Of a stretch of DNA of 12,929 nt, positions 4,713 through 12,529 are shown piece by piece. Origin of the DNA: Acidobacteriota bacterium. Lineage in GTDB: Bacteria; Acidobacteriota; Terriglobia; UBA7540. How positions within the stretch are numbered: position 1 is the first letter of the stretch; each line of letters begins with the position of its first letter. The position numbers and the translations under genes were made by a program. Where the stretch lies: the NCBI GenBank assembly GCA_003171295.1, contig PMYF01000479.1:1-12929 (forward strand). Reading direction: 5' to 3'. The notes beneath the pieces were generated by a model. The model saw only the letters and a list, made by a program, of their open reading frames with translations, ran no database searches and was not told where the DNA came from.

Positions 4713-6239
4713 TCAGCGGCCTGCTCCGATCTTCTCGAGTTCGGTTCCGGTGGTGGCCGCGACATCTGCGTGGAGCGACTTGCCGTGCGCGTCCATGGTC
4801 ACGATGGCGGGGAAGTTGCGTGCCTCGAAGACCCACATGGCTTCGGGGACACCGAGTTCCTCCAGCAGATAGACGCCCTGAACCTTGGGCAGGCAGCGCG
4901 CGTAAAACTGCGCCGCGCCACCGATGGCGTGGAGGTACACCGCCCCACATTCCTGCAGTGCGGCGAGAGTCTGCTTTCCCATCCCGCCTTTCCCCATCAC
5001 CGCCCGCAATCCAAAACGGCGAATGATGTCGGCTTCGTAGGGTTCCTCACGGATGCTGGTGGTAGGGCCGGCGGCCACCGTTCGCCACTGGTTGTTTTCC
5101 TTGAGCATCACCGGGCCGCAGTGATAAAGGATCCCTCCGTGCAGGTCGTAGGGCGAATCGTTGTGTAGCAGGTAGTTATGCGCGGCGTCGCGGCCGGTGA
5201 CCAGGGGGCCGTTGATCAGAACGACGTCGCCGACCTTCAGGGCGCGCACTTTTTCCTCACTGAGCGGCGGCTCGAGCCGCACCTCGTGACCCGTTAGCTG
5301 GAAACTCGTCCCCGCGCTGATCAGTTGTTCGACGGGCCGCTCGGGGTCACGATACAGCCACTGGGTGATGGCGCCCGTTTCGGCGTCCAGCAAGATTCCC
5401 AAGCGGCGGAAGGCCCAGCAGTCGTAGGCCACGCTGATGAAGAAGCTGGCCGGAAGCCGGTTCGCGGCGGTGATCTTGCACCCGATGAGGGAGCTTGCTC
5501 CGCCGAAGCCCATGGCTCCTACCCCCAACTTATTGGCTTGCTCCATGATCTCTTGCTCGAGTTTGGCCAAAACCGGTTCGGGGTTCGTATCGTCAAGCGA
5601 GCGGAAGAGTTGCAGCTTGGCTTGGTGATAACCGCCGGCGCGGTCGCTGCCCACGCATACCCCGATGGCGCCAGGAGCACAACCCTGGCCCTGCGCCTGC
5701 CACACGGCGTGGAGCAGGCATTTCTTGATACCTGCCAGATCCCGGTCGGCGCGGCCCAAATGTTCGAGCTCGCAGGGCAGGGAATACTGGATATTCTTAT
5801 TCTCGCAACCGCCGCCCTTGAGGATGAGACGTACCTCCACTTCCGGCTTTTCCCACTGCTCGAAATGGAAGATCGGCGTGCCGGGTCCCAGATTGTTACC
5901 GCTGTTCTTGCCTGTGATCGAGTCCACGGAATTGGGCCGCAGCTTGCCGCGCTTCGTGGCCTCGGCGACGGCTTCGAGGGTTTGTTTCCGCAGTGCCATC
6001 TGGTTGACCCCGATGGGAGTCTTGATCTCGAAGGTAAGCATGCCCGTGTCCTGACAAATGGCGCCGGTGTCCTGATGCGCCATGTCGATGTTCTCGCCGA
6101 TGATGGCCAGCGCTTGCCCCGACTGCGAGCGAGGATTCTCCGTGCGCAGCGCCCACCCCATAGCGTGGCGCACGTCCGGGGGAAGGTTGGTCGAAGTCTG
6201 GATAATGAGTTCCAGCATGCTTTCTTTGAGGAATTGCAT
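4713..6239 (-). CDS. fumA: Fumarate hydratase, class I (iron-sulfur)
   Basis: Catalyses reversible hydration of fumarate to L-malate in the TCA cycle, in the cytoplasm, using an oxygen-sensitive 4Fe-4S cluster. The 508-aa protein has the alpha and beta parts fused, as in FumA/FumB. Expected cluster ligands are visible: C62 in ICQDTG, C145 in GGGCENKN and C195 in GVCVGSD. The beta part carries GRDAAH (349-354), GPTTSIREEPYE (391-402) and MGKGGMG (415-421). ATG 6239 is chosen because GGAGG lies 5 nt upstream; an in-frame ATG four codons earlier overlaps that SD. A LOG-family gene ends 66 bp upstream on the same strand, so the two are probably co-transcribed. The related L(+)-tartrate dehydratases share the fold, but the fused length favours fumarase. 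Confidence 0.93.
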   Translation of the reverse strand: MQFLKESMLELIIQTSTNLPPDVRHAMGWALRTENPRSQSGQALAIIGENIDMAHQDTGAICQDTGMLTFEIKTPIGVNQMALRKQTLEAVAEATKRGKLRPNSVDSITGKNSGNNLGPGTPIFHFEQWEKPEVEVRLILKGGGCENKNIQYSLPCELEHLGRADRDLAGIKKCLLHAVWQAQGQGCAPGAIGVCVGSDRAGGYHQAKLQLFRSLDDTNPEPVLAKLEQEIMEQANKLGVGAMGFGGASSLIGCKITAANRLPASFFISVAYDCWAFRRLGILLDAETGAITQWLYRDPERPVEQLISAGTSFQLTGHEVRLEPPLSEEKVRALKVGDVVLINGPLVTGRDAAHNYLLHNDSPYDLHGGILYHCGPVMLKENNQWRTVAAGPTTSIREEPYEADIIRRFGLRAVMGKGGMGKQTLAALQECGAVYLHAIGGAAQFYARCLPKVQGVYLLEELGVPEAMWVFEARNFPAIVTMDAHGKSLHADVAATTGTELEKIGAGR

Positions 6240-6305
6240 AAGAACCTCCAAAGACCAATTGCGGGACCGCTTCTCGCCCGCTATCGAAATGTTGGCGACC
6301 GCGAC

Positions 6306-7169
6306 TTACACGAACGGATGCTTGGGAACGCCGCGCACGGCAATGCGACGTCCGATCTCCTCCTTCAATGTCCCGAGGGCCTGCTGGGGAGAATCGGCAA
6401 AGCGGATAAATCTCAAATCTTCTTTCGCGATGGTTCCAGTCTCAAGCAGCCAGTCGAAATTGATGGCGCGCTTCCAGAACTTCGAGCCGTAAAGGAGGAT
6501 GGTTACTTGATGTCCAATCTTGTGCGTCTGGATCAGGGTGAGGAACTCCCACATCTCGTCCATGGTTCCAAAGCCGCCGGGGAAGACAATCAGGGCCTGG
6601 GCGGGCTGCGCAAACCAGAGTTTACGCATGAAGAAGTAGCGGAAAACCATGCTCAGCTCGGGGGGGACGTATGTGTTGGGCGTCTGCTCCATCGGCAGCA
6701 TGATGTTGAGTCCGATGGATTTGCCGCCCGCCTCGCTCGCCCCGCGATTCGCAGCTTCCATAATGCCGGGTCCCCCGCCCGAACAAACCATGAGAAACCG
6801 AGGGCTGTTGTGGAGTGTCCTAGCCCACTTAGTGGTCAGTCGCGCGAGCTCGCGGGCGTCTTCGTAGTAGCGCGACATGTAAACGTCCATGCGGGCGCGC
6901 TTGACCTCAGCCAGAGGCGCCGGCCCGGAACCTTTCTTCCTGCGCAGTTCCAGTTCTCGCAATTTCTCGACCGCCACATCGCGAGGCTGAATGCGCGCTG
7001 ATCCGAAGAAGACCACCGTATGCTGGACGCCGGCTTTGCGCATGCGGGCCAGCGGGTCAAAGTACTCGGAAACAATCCGCAGAGCACGCGCATCAGCGCT
7101 TTCCATAAAGCGGACATTGCGATAGGCCAGTTGTGGCATCTGGGCGTTCGGCTTTGTTCCCTTTGCCAT
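6306..7169 (-). CDS. LOG-family Rossmann-fold protein (TIGR00730-type)
   Basis: A 287-aa cytoplasmic protein of the LOG family, once annotated as lysine decarboxylase-like. Known members cleave nucleoside 5'-monophosphates (cytokinin riboside monophosphates in plants) into base and ribose 5-phosphate. Key blocks are VVFFGSARI (52-60), CSGGGPGIMEAAN (129-141), FMRK (180-183, the catalytic Arg region) and the signature FPGGFGTMDE (196-205). An extra N-terminal segment and a charged insertion (about 61-95) make it longer than the roughly 190-aa minimal LOG proteins, closer to the long bacterial type. ATG 7169 has AAGGGG about 10 nt upstream. It is the first gene of a likely LOG-fumarase unit; the physiological substrate is unknown. 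Confidence 0.88.
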   Translation of the reverse strand: MAKGTKPNAQMPQLAYRNVRFMESADARALRIVSEYFDPLARMRKAGVQHTVVFFGSARIQPRDVAVEKLRELELRRKKGSGPAPLAEVKRARMDVYMSRYYEDARELARLTTKWARTLHNSPRFLMVCSGGGPGIMEAANRGASEAGGKSIGLNIMLPMEQTPNTYVPPELSMVFRYFFMRKLWFAQPAQALIVFPGGFGTMDEMWEFLTLIQTHKIGHQVTILLYGSKFWKRAINFDWLLETGTIAKEDLRFIRFADSPQQALGTLKEEIGRRIAVRGVPKHPFV

Positions 7170-7222
7170 AAGTCCATCACCCCTTCAACGTCAACGCCGA
7201 GCAGGTTGGTGAAAAAGGGCAT

Positions 7223-7337
7223 CTGTCATGCTGAGCGCAGCGAAGCATCGCGCCTTGGTTCGGCCCTTTCGCGCAAAAATCCGGAACCAGATCCTTCGCT
7301 GCGCTCAGGATGACAGCGAAGGGATCAGGATGACATC
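7223..7337. repeat. Palindromic dispersed repeat (CTGAGCGCAGCGAAG type)
   Basis: Arms of 27 bp at 7223-7249 and 7290-7316 are inverted copies matching at 25 positions; each contains CTGAGCGCAGCGAAG or its inverse. The 40-bp interior includes GGTTC...GGAACC-like pairing. A truncated third arm (GATCAGGATGACATC) follows at 7323-7337. I recognise the core as a common dispersed intergenic repeat in Acidobacteriota and other soil bacteria. It lies between two divergently transcribed genes. The remainder of 7170-7549 has no gene. Confidence 0.8.
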
Positions 7338-7435
7338 AACGCGAGGCTTTTCCGCAACCTCCTAGAGAATACCAGAATGGAAAAGGTTCTCGTCTGAAAT
7401 CCCGCGTGGCATCGGCAGCACCCTGAAGATTCCGG

Positions 7436-7465
7436 TTGACCCGAGGGCGGCGGGAGAGTTATGAG
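7436..7465 (+). promoter_or_regulatory. Weak candidate promoter for the oxidoreductase gene
   Basis: TTGACC (7436-7441) and TATGAG (7460-7465), with an 18-bp spacer, resemble a sigma-70 promoter with one and two mismatches. The 5' leader would be about 75 nt. A second TTGACC at about 7473 has no good -10 partner. Confidence 0.3.
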
Positions 7466-7549
7466 TTAAGGGTTGACCTGACCTCGCCAGGAAAATCCTC
7501 TAGTCAGGAGTCCTGCCATTTTCGAAGATTCTTAGGGAGGAAAGATTCC

Positions 7550-8905
7550 ATGTCTTCATTTTCCAGACGTGAGTTTATGCGCCGGAGCGCCGTGGGAGCA
7601 GCCGGCGTGGGATTGCTGCTCAACGGGAAATGGGTTCAGTTGGAGGCCGCGCCCTTGCCCCTTCCGGCCAGCCCCAATGACCGTGTTAATGTGGGTTTCA
7701 TCGGATTCGGCATTCGCGGGAACATTCTGATGGAAGCGGTCAAGCAGACCGGGCAAGCCAATCTGGTGGCCGTCAGCGACTGCTATCAGGGGCATTTGAC
7801 GCGCGCCAAGGAACGTACCGACGGCAAAATCGACACCAACTTTGCGCAGTACAAAGCTTTGCTCGAGCGTAAGGACATTGATGCCGTCGTGCTCGCGCCC
7901 CCCGATCACCAGCATCTGCCGATCGTTTTGGACGCGCTGGCGGCGGGCAAAGACGTGTACATCGAAAAGCCCATGACGTACCGGATCGAGGATGGGCCGA
8001 AGATCATTGAGGCGGCGCGCCGGTACAACCGCATTACACAAGTGGGCAGCCAGGGGCGCTCCTCCGCGTTGCAAAAAAAGGCCCGGGAGATTGTGGCCTC
8101 CGGCCAACTCGGGAAGGTGACCAAGGTCGTTGCGTCTTACAACCGCAACAGCTCGACCGGCGCCTGGAACTATCCCATTCCCCCCGACTTGAAGAATGGC
8201 GTGAACTTCAAATGGGAGGAGTGGCTCGGCAATGCGCCCAAGCATGCTTATGACCCGGAACGCGTGTTCCGCTATCGCAAGTATTGGGACTACTCCGGAG
8301 GAATTTCCACGGACTTGTTCGTTCACCTGATCACTTCCATACACTTCATCATGGACGCGAAGATGCCCTCGAGTATCCTGGCGGCAGGCGGGATTCTCAA
8401 TCGCAAGGATGGCCGCGAAGCGCCTGACACCCTGGATGCACTTTTCGTATATCCGGAAGAATTCAATGTGAACATGGGCTCAACGTTCAACAACGCCAGT
8501 ACGCCTGAACAAGGCATGGAGTTCCTGGGGACGAAAGGCTCGCTCACCCTGCACGGTACCAGTTTCAGCGTCGCGGCGGAAAACCCTCGCGAAGGATATT
8601 CCTATTCCATTGATTCCTGGCCGAAAAGCCTTCAGGAAGAATTCATGGGGATGGGCAATCACCGCGAAGAGTCCAACCCGGCAATCCATTTGGAGGGCAC
8701 GGTCACTTACAAAGACCAAACCGGTGATTCCACGCCGCTCCACCTGCTGGAATTCCTGAACTCGGTCCGCTCGCGCCAAGAATGCAGCGAGAACGCTGAG
8801 GTGGGCCACCGCGCCGCGGCGGCGGGCCACATGGTCAACCTCTCGTACCGTTCCGGGAAGAGGATGATTTGGGACGCCGCAAGCGGAACCGCTCGGGAGG
8901 CATAG
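7550..8905 (+). CDS. Tat-exported Gfo/Idh/MocA-family oxidoreductase
   Basis: A 451-aa NAD(P)-dependent sugar or polyol oxidoreductase-like protein. ATG 7550 is chosen: GGAGG lies 9 nt upstream, and the N-terminus then starts with a twin-arginine signal (SRREFM at 5-10, hydrophobic helix about 14-24), so the enzyme is probably periplasmic. The Rossmann motif NVGFIGFGIRG is at 47-57, VVLAPPDHQH at 113-122, the EKP motif at 139-141, and the catalytic-type GGISTDLFVHL segment (250-260) carries the Asp/His pair of the family. Such exported members are abundant in Acidobacteriota and Planctomycetota genomes; reported activities include dehydrogenation and glycoside hydrolysis through a redox cycle. 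The substrate is unknown. The next protein gene (9563-10468, opposite strand) is also Tat-exported, suggesting related sugar metabolism. Confidence 0.9.
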   Translation: MSSFSRREFMRRSAVGAAGVGLLLNGKWVQLEAAPLPLPASPNDRVNVGFIGFGIRGNILMEAVKQTGQANLVAVSDCYQGHLTRAKERTDGKIDTNFAQYKALLERKDIDAVVLAPPDHQHLPIVLDALAAGKDVYIEKPMTYRIEDGPKIIEAARRYNRITQVGSQGRSSALQKKAREIVASGQLGKVTKVVASYNRNSSTGAWNYPIPPDLKNGVNFKWEEWLGNAPKHAYDPERVFRYRKYWDYSGGISTDLFVHLITSIHFIMDAKMPSSILAAGGILNRKDGREAPDTLDALFVYPEEFNVNMGSTFNNASTPEQGMEFLGTKGSLTLHGTSFSVAAENPREGYSYSIDSWPKSLQEEFMGMGNHREESNPAIHLEGTVTYKDQTGDSTPLHLLEFLNSVRSRQECSENAEVGHRAAAAGHMVNLSYRSGKRMIWDAASGTAREA

Positions 8906-8940
8906 GGCGAAGCCTGTCGCGATTTCCTGCCAACTCAGCA

Positions 8941-8977
8941 TGGGGCGAGCCGTCTGTCTCGCGACGGACTCGCCCCA
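8941..8977. terminator. Strong hairpin after the oxidoreductase gene
   Basis: TGGGGCGAG (8941-8949) pairs with CTCGCCCCA (8969-8977), and inner CCGTC (8950-8954) pairs with GACGG (8963-8967); one A is bulged. It begins 35 bp after the stop. No T-tract follows, so termination is plausible but not shown; it could be another REP-like repeat. Confidence 0.45.
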
Positions 8978-9011
8978 CGCAATCTGATTGCAAAGCTCAC
9001 TCACGCCCAGG

Positions 9012-9027
9012 CCTTATCGCGATAAGG
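9012..9027. repeat. Perfect 16-bp palindrome
   Basis: CCTTATCGCGATAAGG has perfect dyad symmetry with no spacer. It lies in a 291-bp gap that is otherwise unassigned, between the oxidoreductase and the tRNA. Possible binding site of a dimeric regulator; no cognate regulator is known. Confidence 0.6.
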
Positions 9028-9196
9028 TCGAGCGCTCCCCTAAGTTCAGGCCCCAAACCCAGGCACGTCGCCACCCTTCAAGTTAACATTCTGCGTGACA
9101 GGCATCTCTCACCTCACGATCTCTCGAGAGGCTTGCACGCAATTCAGTCTGCCTCAATATTCTTAAGGAGAGGGGGCTATGGGTCTACGAGGAGGT

Positions 9197-9271
9197 TGGT
9201 GAGCCGGCTGGGATTCGAACCCAGAACCCCTGCCTTAAAAGGGCAGTGCTCTACCATTGAGCTACCGGCCC
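9197..9271 (-). tRNA. tRNA-Lys (anticodon TTT)
   Basis: On the minus strand the cloverleaf is complete: acceptor GGGCCGG with CCGGCTC (one G-T wobble), D stem GCTC/GAGC, anticodon stem CTGCC/GGCAG around the loop CTTTTAA (anticodon TTT), a 5-nt variable loop, and T stem CTGGG/CCCAG around TTCGAAT. The discriminator is A, and the CCA end is encoded (9197-9199). The body is 72 nt plus CCA. It stands alone, with no other tRNA beside it and no clear terminator with a T-run. Confidence 0.97.
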
Positions 9272-9330
9272 GGCTAACGGTCACGTGCAGGCTGGCGCGC
9301 TGCGACGTTTCGGATCGGGCTGTCGTGCGT

Positions 9331-9353
9331 GCCCCGCACGAACCTTGCGGGGC
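9331..9353. repeat. GCCCCGCA hairpin
   Basis: GCCCCGCA (9331-9338) and TGCGGGGC (9346-9353) flank a 7-nt loop, upstream of the tRNA on its own strand. It is probably a dispersed repeat. The rest of 9272-9562 shows no gene with recognisable features. Confidence 0.55.
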
Positions 9354-9562
9354 CTACCCTTACAAAACTACCTTACCCCACCCCCTTTCGTAAACCCCAA
9401 AAAGAATACTGGAACGTGAAGACCATGGTCCGATGCTGTTTTCCTGGGTGGGTTGAAGGCGCGATGCACTGCCGCATCCAGGAGATGGGCCACCCACGCC
9501 GGCGCGGGGGCCTGCCGAGTGAGGGCAGGGCGGGGGATGATCCCGGCCGTGCCCTCCTGGTC

Positions 9563-10468
9563 TCAGCCAATTAGTTTTTCGAGGTAGGCTTTTTCCTTCT
9601 TGATGTCCTCAAGCTGCTTAGGCCCGGAGATCTCGCGCTCGATCGTGAGTGGTCCCGTGTATCCCAGTTCCTTAAGACGGGGTATCAGGGCGGGGAAATT
9701 CGCCTTGCCTTTGCCGATGGCAACTTCTTCGCCGAGTTTCTTGGGATCGGTCGGGAACAGTCCATCCTTGGCGTGGACGCCGCGCACCAGTTTGCCAATG
9801 ACATCCAGCGCATCCAGCGGATTTCCCTTGCCGTAGAGGATCAGATTGGCGGTATCCAGGTTTGCGAACTGGTTATCCACGCCAACGTCCGTGATGGCGC
9901 GGAGCATGGTGATGGGCGATTCCTGCCCGGTTTCGTAAAGCATCATCTGCCCGTTACCCTTGATGTGGGTCGCCACCTGGCGAAGCGCGTCGACCACGCC
10001 TTGATACTCCGGGTCATTGGGGTTTTCCGGAATGAACCCGTAATGCGTGTGGAAGGCGGGCACACCCAGCTTCTTGGCGAAATCGGAGGCGCGCTTGAAA
10101 TTGTCGATGCGCTGCTGGCGGTATTTCTTCGGTACCACGCCGATGGTCTGTGGGCCGTGATAAAAATCATACACATTGGGCGGGCCACCGGAGGAATTGA
10201 TGGCTGTGACCTCGATACCATACTTGTCGATGGCGGCTTTGAGGGCACTATAGACTCGGTCCGAGTAGTCATCGGTAGCGGCTTGACAGGTTGGGACGCC
10301 GAAGTCGTGTACACGCTTGAGGGCCGCGTCCGCGTCCCGTTCAACGCCAATAATTATTCCCAGCCGCATGCGTGGCTGGGCGGCCGCGGCCGGGATGCCG
10401 GGCACCAGTCCCGCCGCACTGGCGGCCACAGAAACCTGGAGAAAGCGACGACGATTAATGTTTTCCAT
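9563..10468 (-). CDS. Tat-exported sugar phosphate isomerase/epimerase-like TIM-barrel protein
   Basis: A 301-aa protein of the xylose isomerase-like / AP endonuclease 2 superfamily. These enzymes isomerise or epimerise sugars or polyols using a divalent metal in a TIM barrel. ATG 10468 is chosen: AGGGG lies 7 nt upstream, and the N-terminus is a twin-arginine signal (NRRRFLQ at 5-11, hydrophobic stretch 12-26, Ala-rich cleavage region near 27-30). Likely metal ligands are E179 (YETG), D205 (NLDTAN), H232 (VHAKDG) and E278 (TIERE). The open frame extends 70 codons upstream, but that part runs through the divergent promoter region and lacks family similarity. It is divergent from the sirtuin operon. 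Export and family match the Gfo/Idh/MocA protein at 7550; the substrate is unknown. Confidence 0.88.
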   Translation of the reverse strand: MENINRRRFLQVSVAASAAGLVPGIPAAAAQPRMRLGIIIGVERDADAALKRVHDFGVPTCQAATDDYSDRVYSALKAAIDKYGIEVTAINSSGGPPNVYDFYHGPQTIGVVPKKYRQQRIDNFKRASDFAKKLGVPAFHTHYGFIPENPNDPEYQGVVDALRQVATHIKGNGQMMLYETGQESPITMLRAITDVGVDNQFANLDTANLILYGKGNPLDALDVIGKLVRGVHAKDGLFPTDPKKLGEEVAIGKGKANFPALIPRLKELGYTGPLTIEREISGPKQLEDIKKEKAYLEKLIG

Positions 10469-10532
10469 TGCCTGTCCCCTTTTTGAAATATTGCTTTGCA
10501 GCCGGGCGCTGCACTTAGCTTGGCTCAATACA

Positions 10533-10562
10533 TTGACAACCTTTTGCGGTAAAGCATAGTAT
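10533..10562 (+). promoter_or_regulatory. Sigma-70-type promoter for the sirtuin-larC-metG operon
   Basis: A perfect -35 TTGACA (10533-10538) and a -10 TAGTAT (10557-10562, four of six) are separated by 18 bp. This places a start near 10569, about 36 nt before the sirtuin GTG. It sits in the 136-bp gap shared with the divergent epimerase gene. Confidence 0.6.
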
Positions 10563-10604
10563 CGAATTCTAGGCGGAAATGCTCGCTGAGAATAATCGAT
10601 ACTT

Positions 10605-11324
10605 GTGGAAGACTCACTGGATTTGTTGCGGAGCAGTCTGAAGACCGCCCGATGCGTGGCCTTCACGGGCGCCGGCATTTCGGCTGAAAGCGGGGTTCCG
10701 ACCTTTCGCGGGGCGGGTGGGCTCTGGAGGAACTATTCTCCGGAAAGGCTGGCCACCGCCGAGGCCTTTTCGAGCGATCCACGCCTGGTTTGGGAATGGT
10801 ACGACTGGCTGCGCGGCCTCATCCACGCAGCGCAACCGAACCCTGGGCACCTCGCTTTGACCGAAATGCAGCGAAGAGCCCCGGAGAGGTTTACCCTGGT
10901 GACCCAGAATATGGATGGCCTTCACGAAAGGGCAGGCAGCCAGGACGTGGTGAAATTGCATGGTGACATCTGGTTGCTGCGATGCACCCAGTGTGGGCGG
11001 GAAGACCGGAACGAGCGAGTGCCCATGGATCCCTTGCCTCCACTTTGCCGCTGTGGAGGGATTCTGCGCCCAGGGATTGTTTGGTTCGGCGAGATGCTTC
11101 CCACAGAACAGTGGGAGCGAGCCCTAGAAGCAGCACAAAAAGCAGATGTTTTTATGGCCATTGGGACTTCCGTGACCGTCTATCCCGCCGCCGGCCTCGT
11201 CGCGGTGGCCCGCGAATCCGGCGCCCGGATAGCGGTGTTGAATCCTGATCCGACTCCCGCTGATGAATTCGCAGAATGGGTTCTGCGCGGTCCGGCCGGA
11301 CAAATCCTACCGAGGTTGCTATGA
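10605..11324 (+). CDS. cobB: NAD-dependent protein deacylase, Sir2 family (CobB-like)
   Basis: A cytoplasmic sirtuin that removes acyl groups from lysines using NAD+, yielding nicotinamide and O-acyl-ADP-ribose. The 239-aa protein has GAGISAESGVPTFRG (22-36), TQNMDGLHERAG (100-111), catalytic H119 (KLHGD), GTS (187-189) and YPAAG (193-197). The zinc site is C127-x2-C130 with C148-x-C150, the last pair unusually close. In CobB/SIRT5-type sirtuins a Y-x-x-R pair reads acidic acyl groups; here the segment is WYDWLRG, so Y66 is kept but the position three residues on is L69, with R70 next. GTG 10605 has only a weak SD. The stop overlaps the larC start by 4 bp (ATGA), so translation is coupled. 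Family certain; acyl preference uncertain. Confidence 0.93.
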   Translation: MEDSLDLLRSSLKTARCVAFTGAGISAESGVPTFRGAGGLWRNYSPERLATAEAFSSDPRLVWEWYDWLRGLIHAAQPNPGHLALTEMQRRAPERFTLVTQNMDGLHERAGSQDVVKLHGDIWLLRCTQCGREDRNERVPMDPLPPLCRCGGILRPGIVWFGEMLPTEQWERALEAAQKADVFMAIGTSVTVYPAAGLVAVARESGARIAVLNPDPTPADEFAEWVLRGPAGQILPRLL

Positions 11325-12529
11325 GACAAGCCTATTTGGATTGCTCTTCCGGCATCAGTGGCGACATGTTTCTGGCCGTGTTGATCGACGCGGGCGTGCC
11401 CGTGGATCGGCTGTTCGCGGAACTGAAAAAGATCCCTTTGGGTTTCTACGAGTTCAAGCGCACCCGCGCCGGGCGCGGCGGGTTGGTCGGCACGCGCGTG
11501 GAAATCCGCGCGCCGGGCGAACAACCGCACCGCACTCTTCCTGATATCCAGAACCTGCTGGCGACGGCGTCGCTGCCCGCGAAGGCGGCGGCCCAGGCTT
11601 TGATGGTCTTTGATCGCTTGGCGGAGGTGGAGGGAAGGCTTCACAATCTTCCTCCCGGCGAAGTGCACTTCCACGAGGTCGGCGCGGTCGATGCCGTCGT
11701 CGATATCGTGGGAACGTGCGTGGGCCTGGAGCTGCTGGAGATCTCCGACCTTGTCTGCTCGCCCTTGAATGTGGGTGGCGGGCGCGTGGAGGCGGCCCAC
11801 GGGACTCTGCCCGTTCCCGCTCCCGCCACGGCGGAGTTGTTGAAGGGCATTCCGATCTATTCGTCGGGCGTCGAGGGTGAGCTGGTTACGCCGACGGGCG
11901 CCGCACTCGTTTCCACCCTGGCTTCGGGGTTCGGCCCCTTGCCGCCCATGAAAGTGAATCGTATTGGTTATGGCGCGGGGGAGCGAGACTTCCCGGGTCA
12001 CTCCAACCTGGCGCGTCTTTTCGTGGGCGAGCGGGTGGAGACCGTGGAAGGCCGGCCGGGCGCCCCGGGAGACGAGCTGGTTTCGGTTATCGAGGCCAAT
12101 GTCGATGATATGAGCCCGCAGCTTTACGGATACTTCCTTGAGCAGGCTCTGGCTGCGGGGGCGCTCGATGTCACCTGCACGGCGACGCAAATGAAGAAGA
12201 ACCGGCCGGGATTGACCATCACTATTCTCTGCGAATCGGACCGGGGCGACGCGCTCTCCCAACTGCTTTTCGCCGAGACCACGACCATTGGAGTGAGAAT
12301 TCATGAGGCGCGGCGGAAAGTGCTGGACCGCGAACTGGTGACGGTGGAAACACCGTACGGTGCGGTCACGGTCAAGGTGGCGCGGCGCGAGGGCAAAGTC
12401 GTCAACGTGGCGCCCGAATTCGACGATTGCCAGCGGCTGGCTGCGGAACAATCTGTGCCGCTCAAGCAGGTGATGGCGGCTGCCGGGGCTGCTTACCTCG
12501 AGCAGAATGAGAAGGCCACGGGCGCATGA
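11321..12529 (+). CDS. larC: Nickel-pincer cofactor biosynthesis protein LarC
   Basis: LarC is the CTP-dependent cyclometallase that inserts nickel into the pyridinium bis-thiocarboxylate precursor of the nickel-pincer nucleotide, the cofactor of lactate racemase LarA and relatives. The 402-aa protein starts with the family signature YLDCSSGISGDMFLAVLIDAG and has VHFHEVGAVDAVVDIVGT (115-132), SPLNVGGGRVEAAHG (147-161) and a C-terminal EANVDDMSPQLYGYFLEQAL domain (258-277) with CTATQMKKNRPG (286-297). Both halves are in one frame; in Lactiplantibacillus plantarum they are joined by a programmed frameshift. No long His-rich loop is visible. ATG 11321 has GAGG 5 nt upstream and overlaps the sirtuin stop; the stop overlaps the metG start. 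larA, larB and larE are not in the window. Confidence 0.93.
   Translation: MRQAYLDCSSGISGDMFLAVLIDAGVPVDRLFAELKKIPLGFYEFKRTRAGRGGLVGTRVEIRAPGEQPHRTLPDIQNLLATASLPAKAAAQALMVFDRLAEVEGRLHNLPPGEVHFHEVGAVDAVVDIVGTCVGLELLEISDLVCSPLNVGGGRVEAAHGTLPVPAPATAELLKGIPIYSSGVEGELVTPTGAALVSTLASGFGPLPPMKVNRIGYGAGERDFPGHSNLARLFVGERVETVEGRPGAPGDELVSVIEANVDDMSPQLYGYFLEQALAAGALDVTCTATQMKKNRPGLTITILCESDRGDALSQLLFAETTTIGVRIHEARRKVLDRELVTVETPYGAVTVKVARREGKVVNVAPEFDDCQRLAAEQSVPLKQVMAAAGAAYLEQNEKATGA

Noticed and set aside
5325..7001. Long plus-strand open frame (558 codons) opposite the fumarase and LOG genes
   Set aside because: It is antisense to two clear families on the minus strand; its translation has no domain pattern and exists because of GC-rich codon bias.
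7556..8344. Minus-strand open frame opposite the oxidoreductase
   Set aside because: Fully inside a well-supported plus-strand gene and without family features.
9197..9271. tRNA-Lys as an integration (att) site
   Set aside because: No integrase gene and no repeat of the tRNA 3' end was found in the window.
8869..9393. Plus-strand open frame of 174 codons
   Set aside because: It runs through the tRNA-Lys gene and the end of the oxidoreductase gene, so it cannot be a real protein gene.
9773..10486. Plus-strand open frame opposite the epimerase gene
   Set aside because: The minus-strand protein has a Tat signal, an SD and metal ligands; the plus frame is a shadow.
11180..12451. Long minus-strand open frame (423 codons) opposite larC
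   Set aside because: larC on the plus strand is unmistakable; the antisense translation is rich in Arg, His and Gln without motifs, a typical mirror frame.
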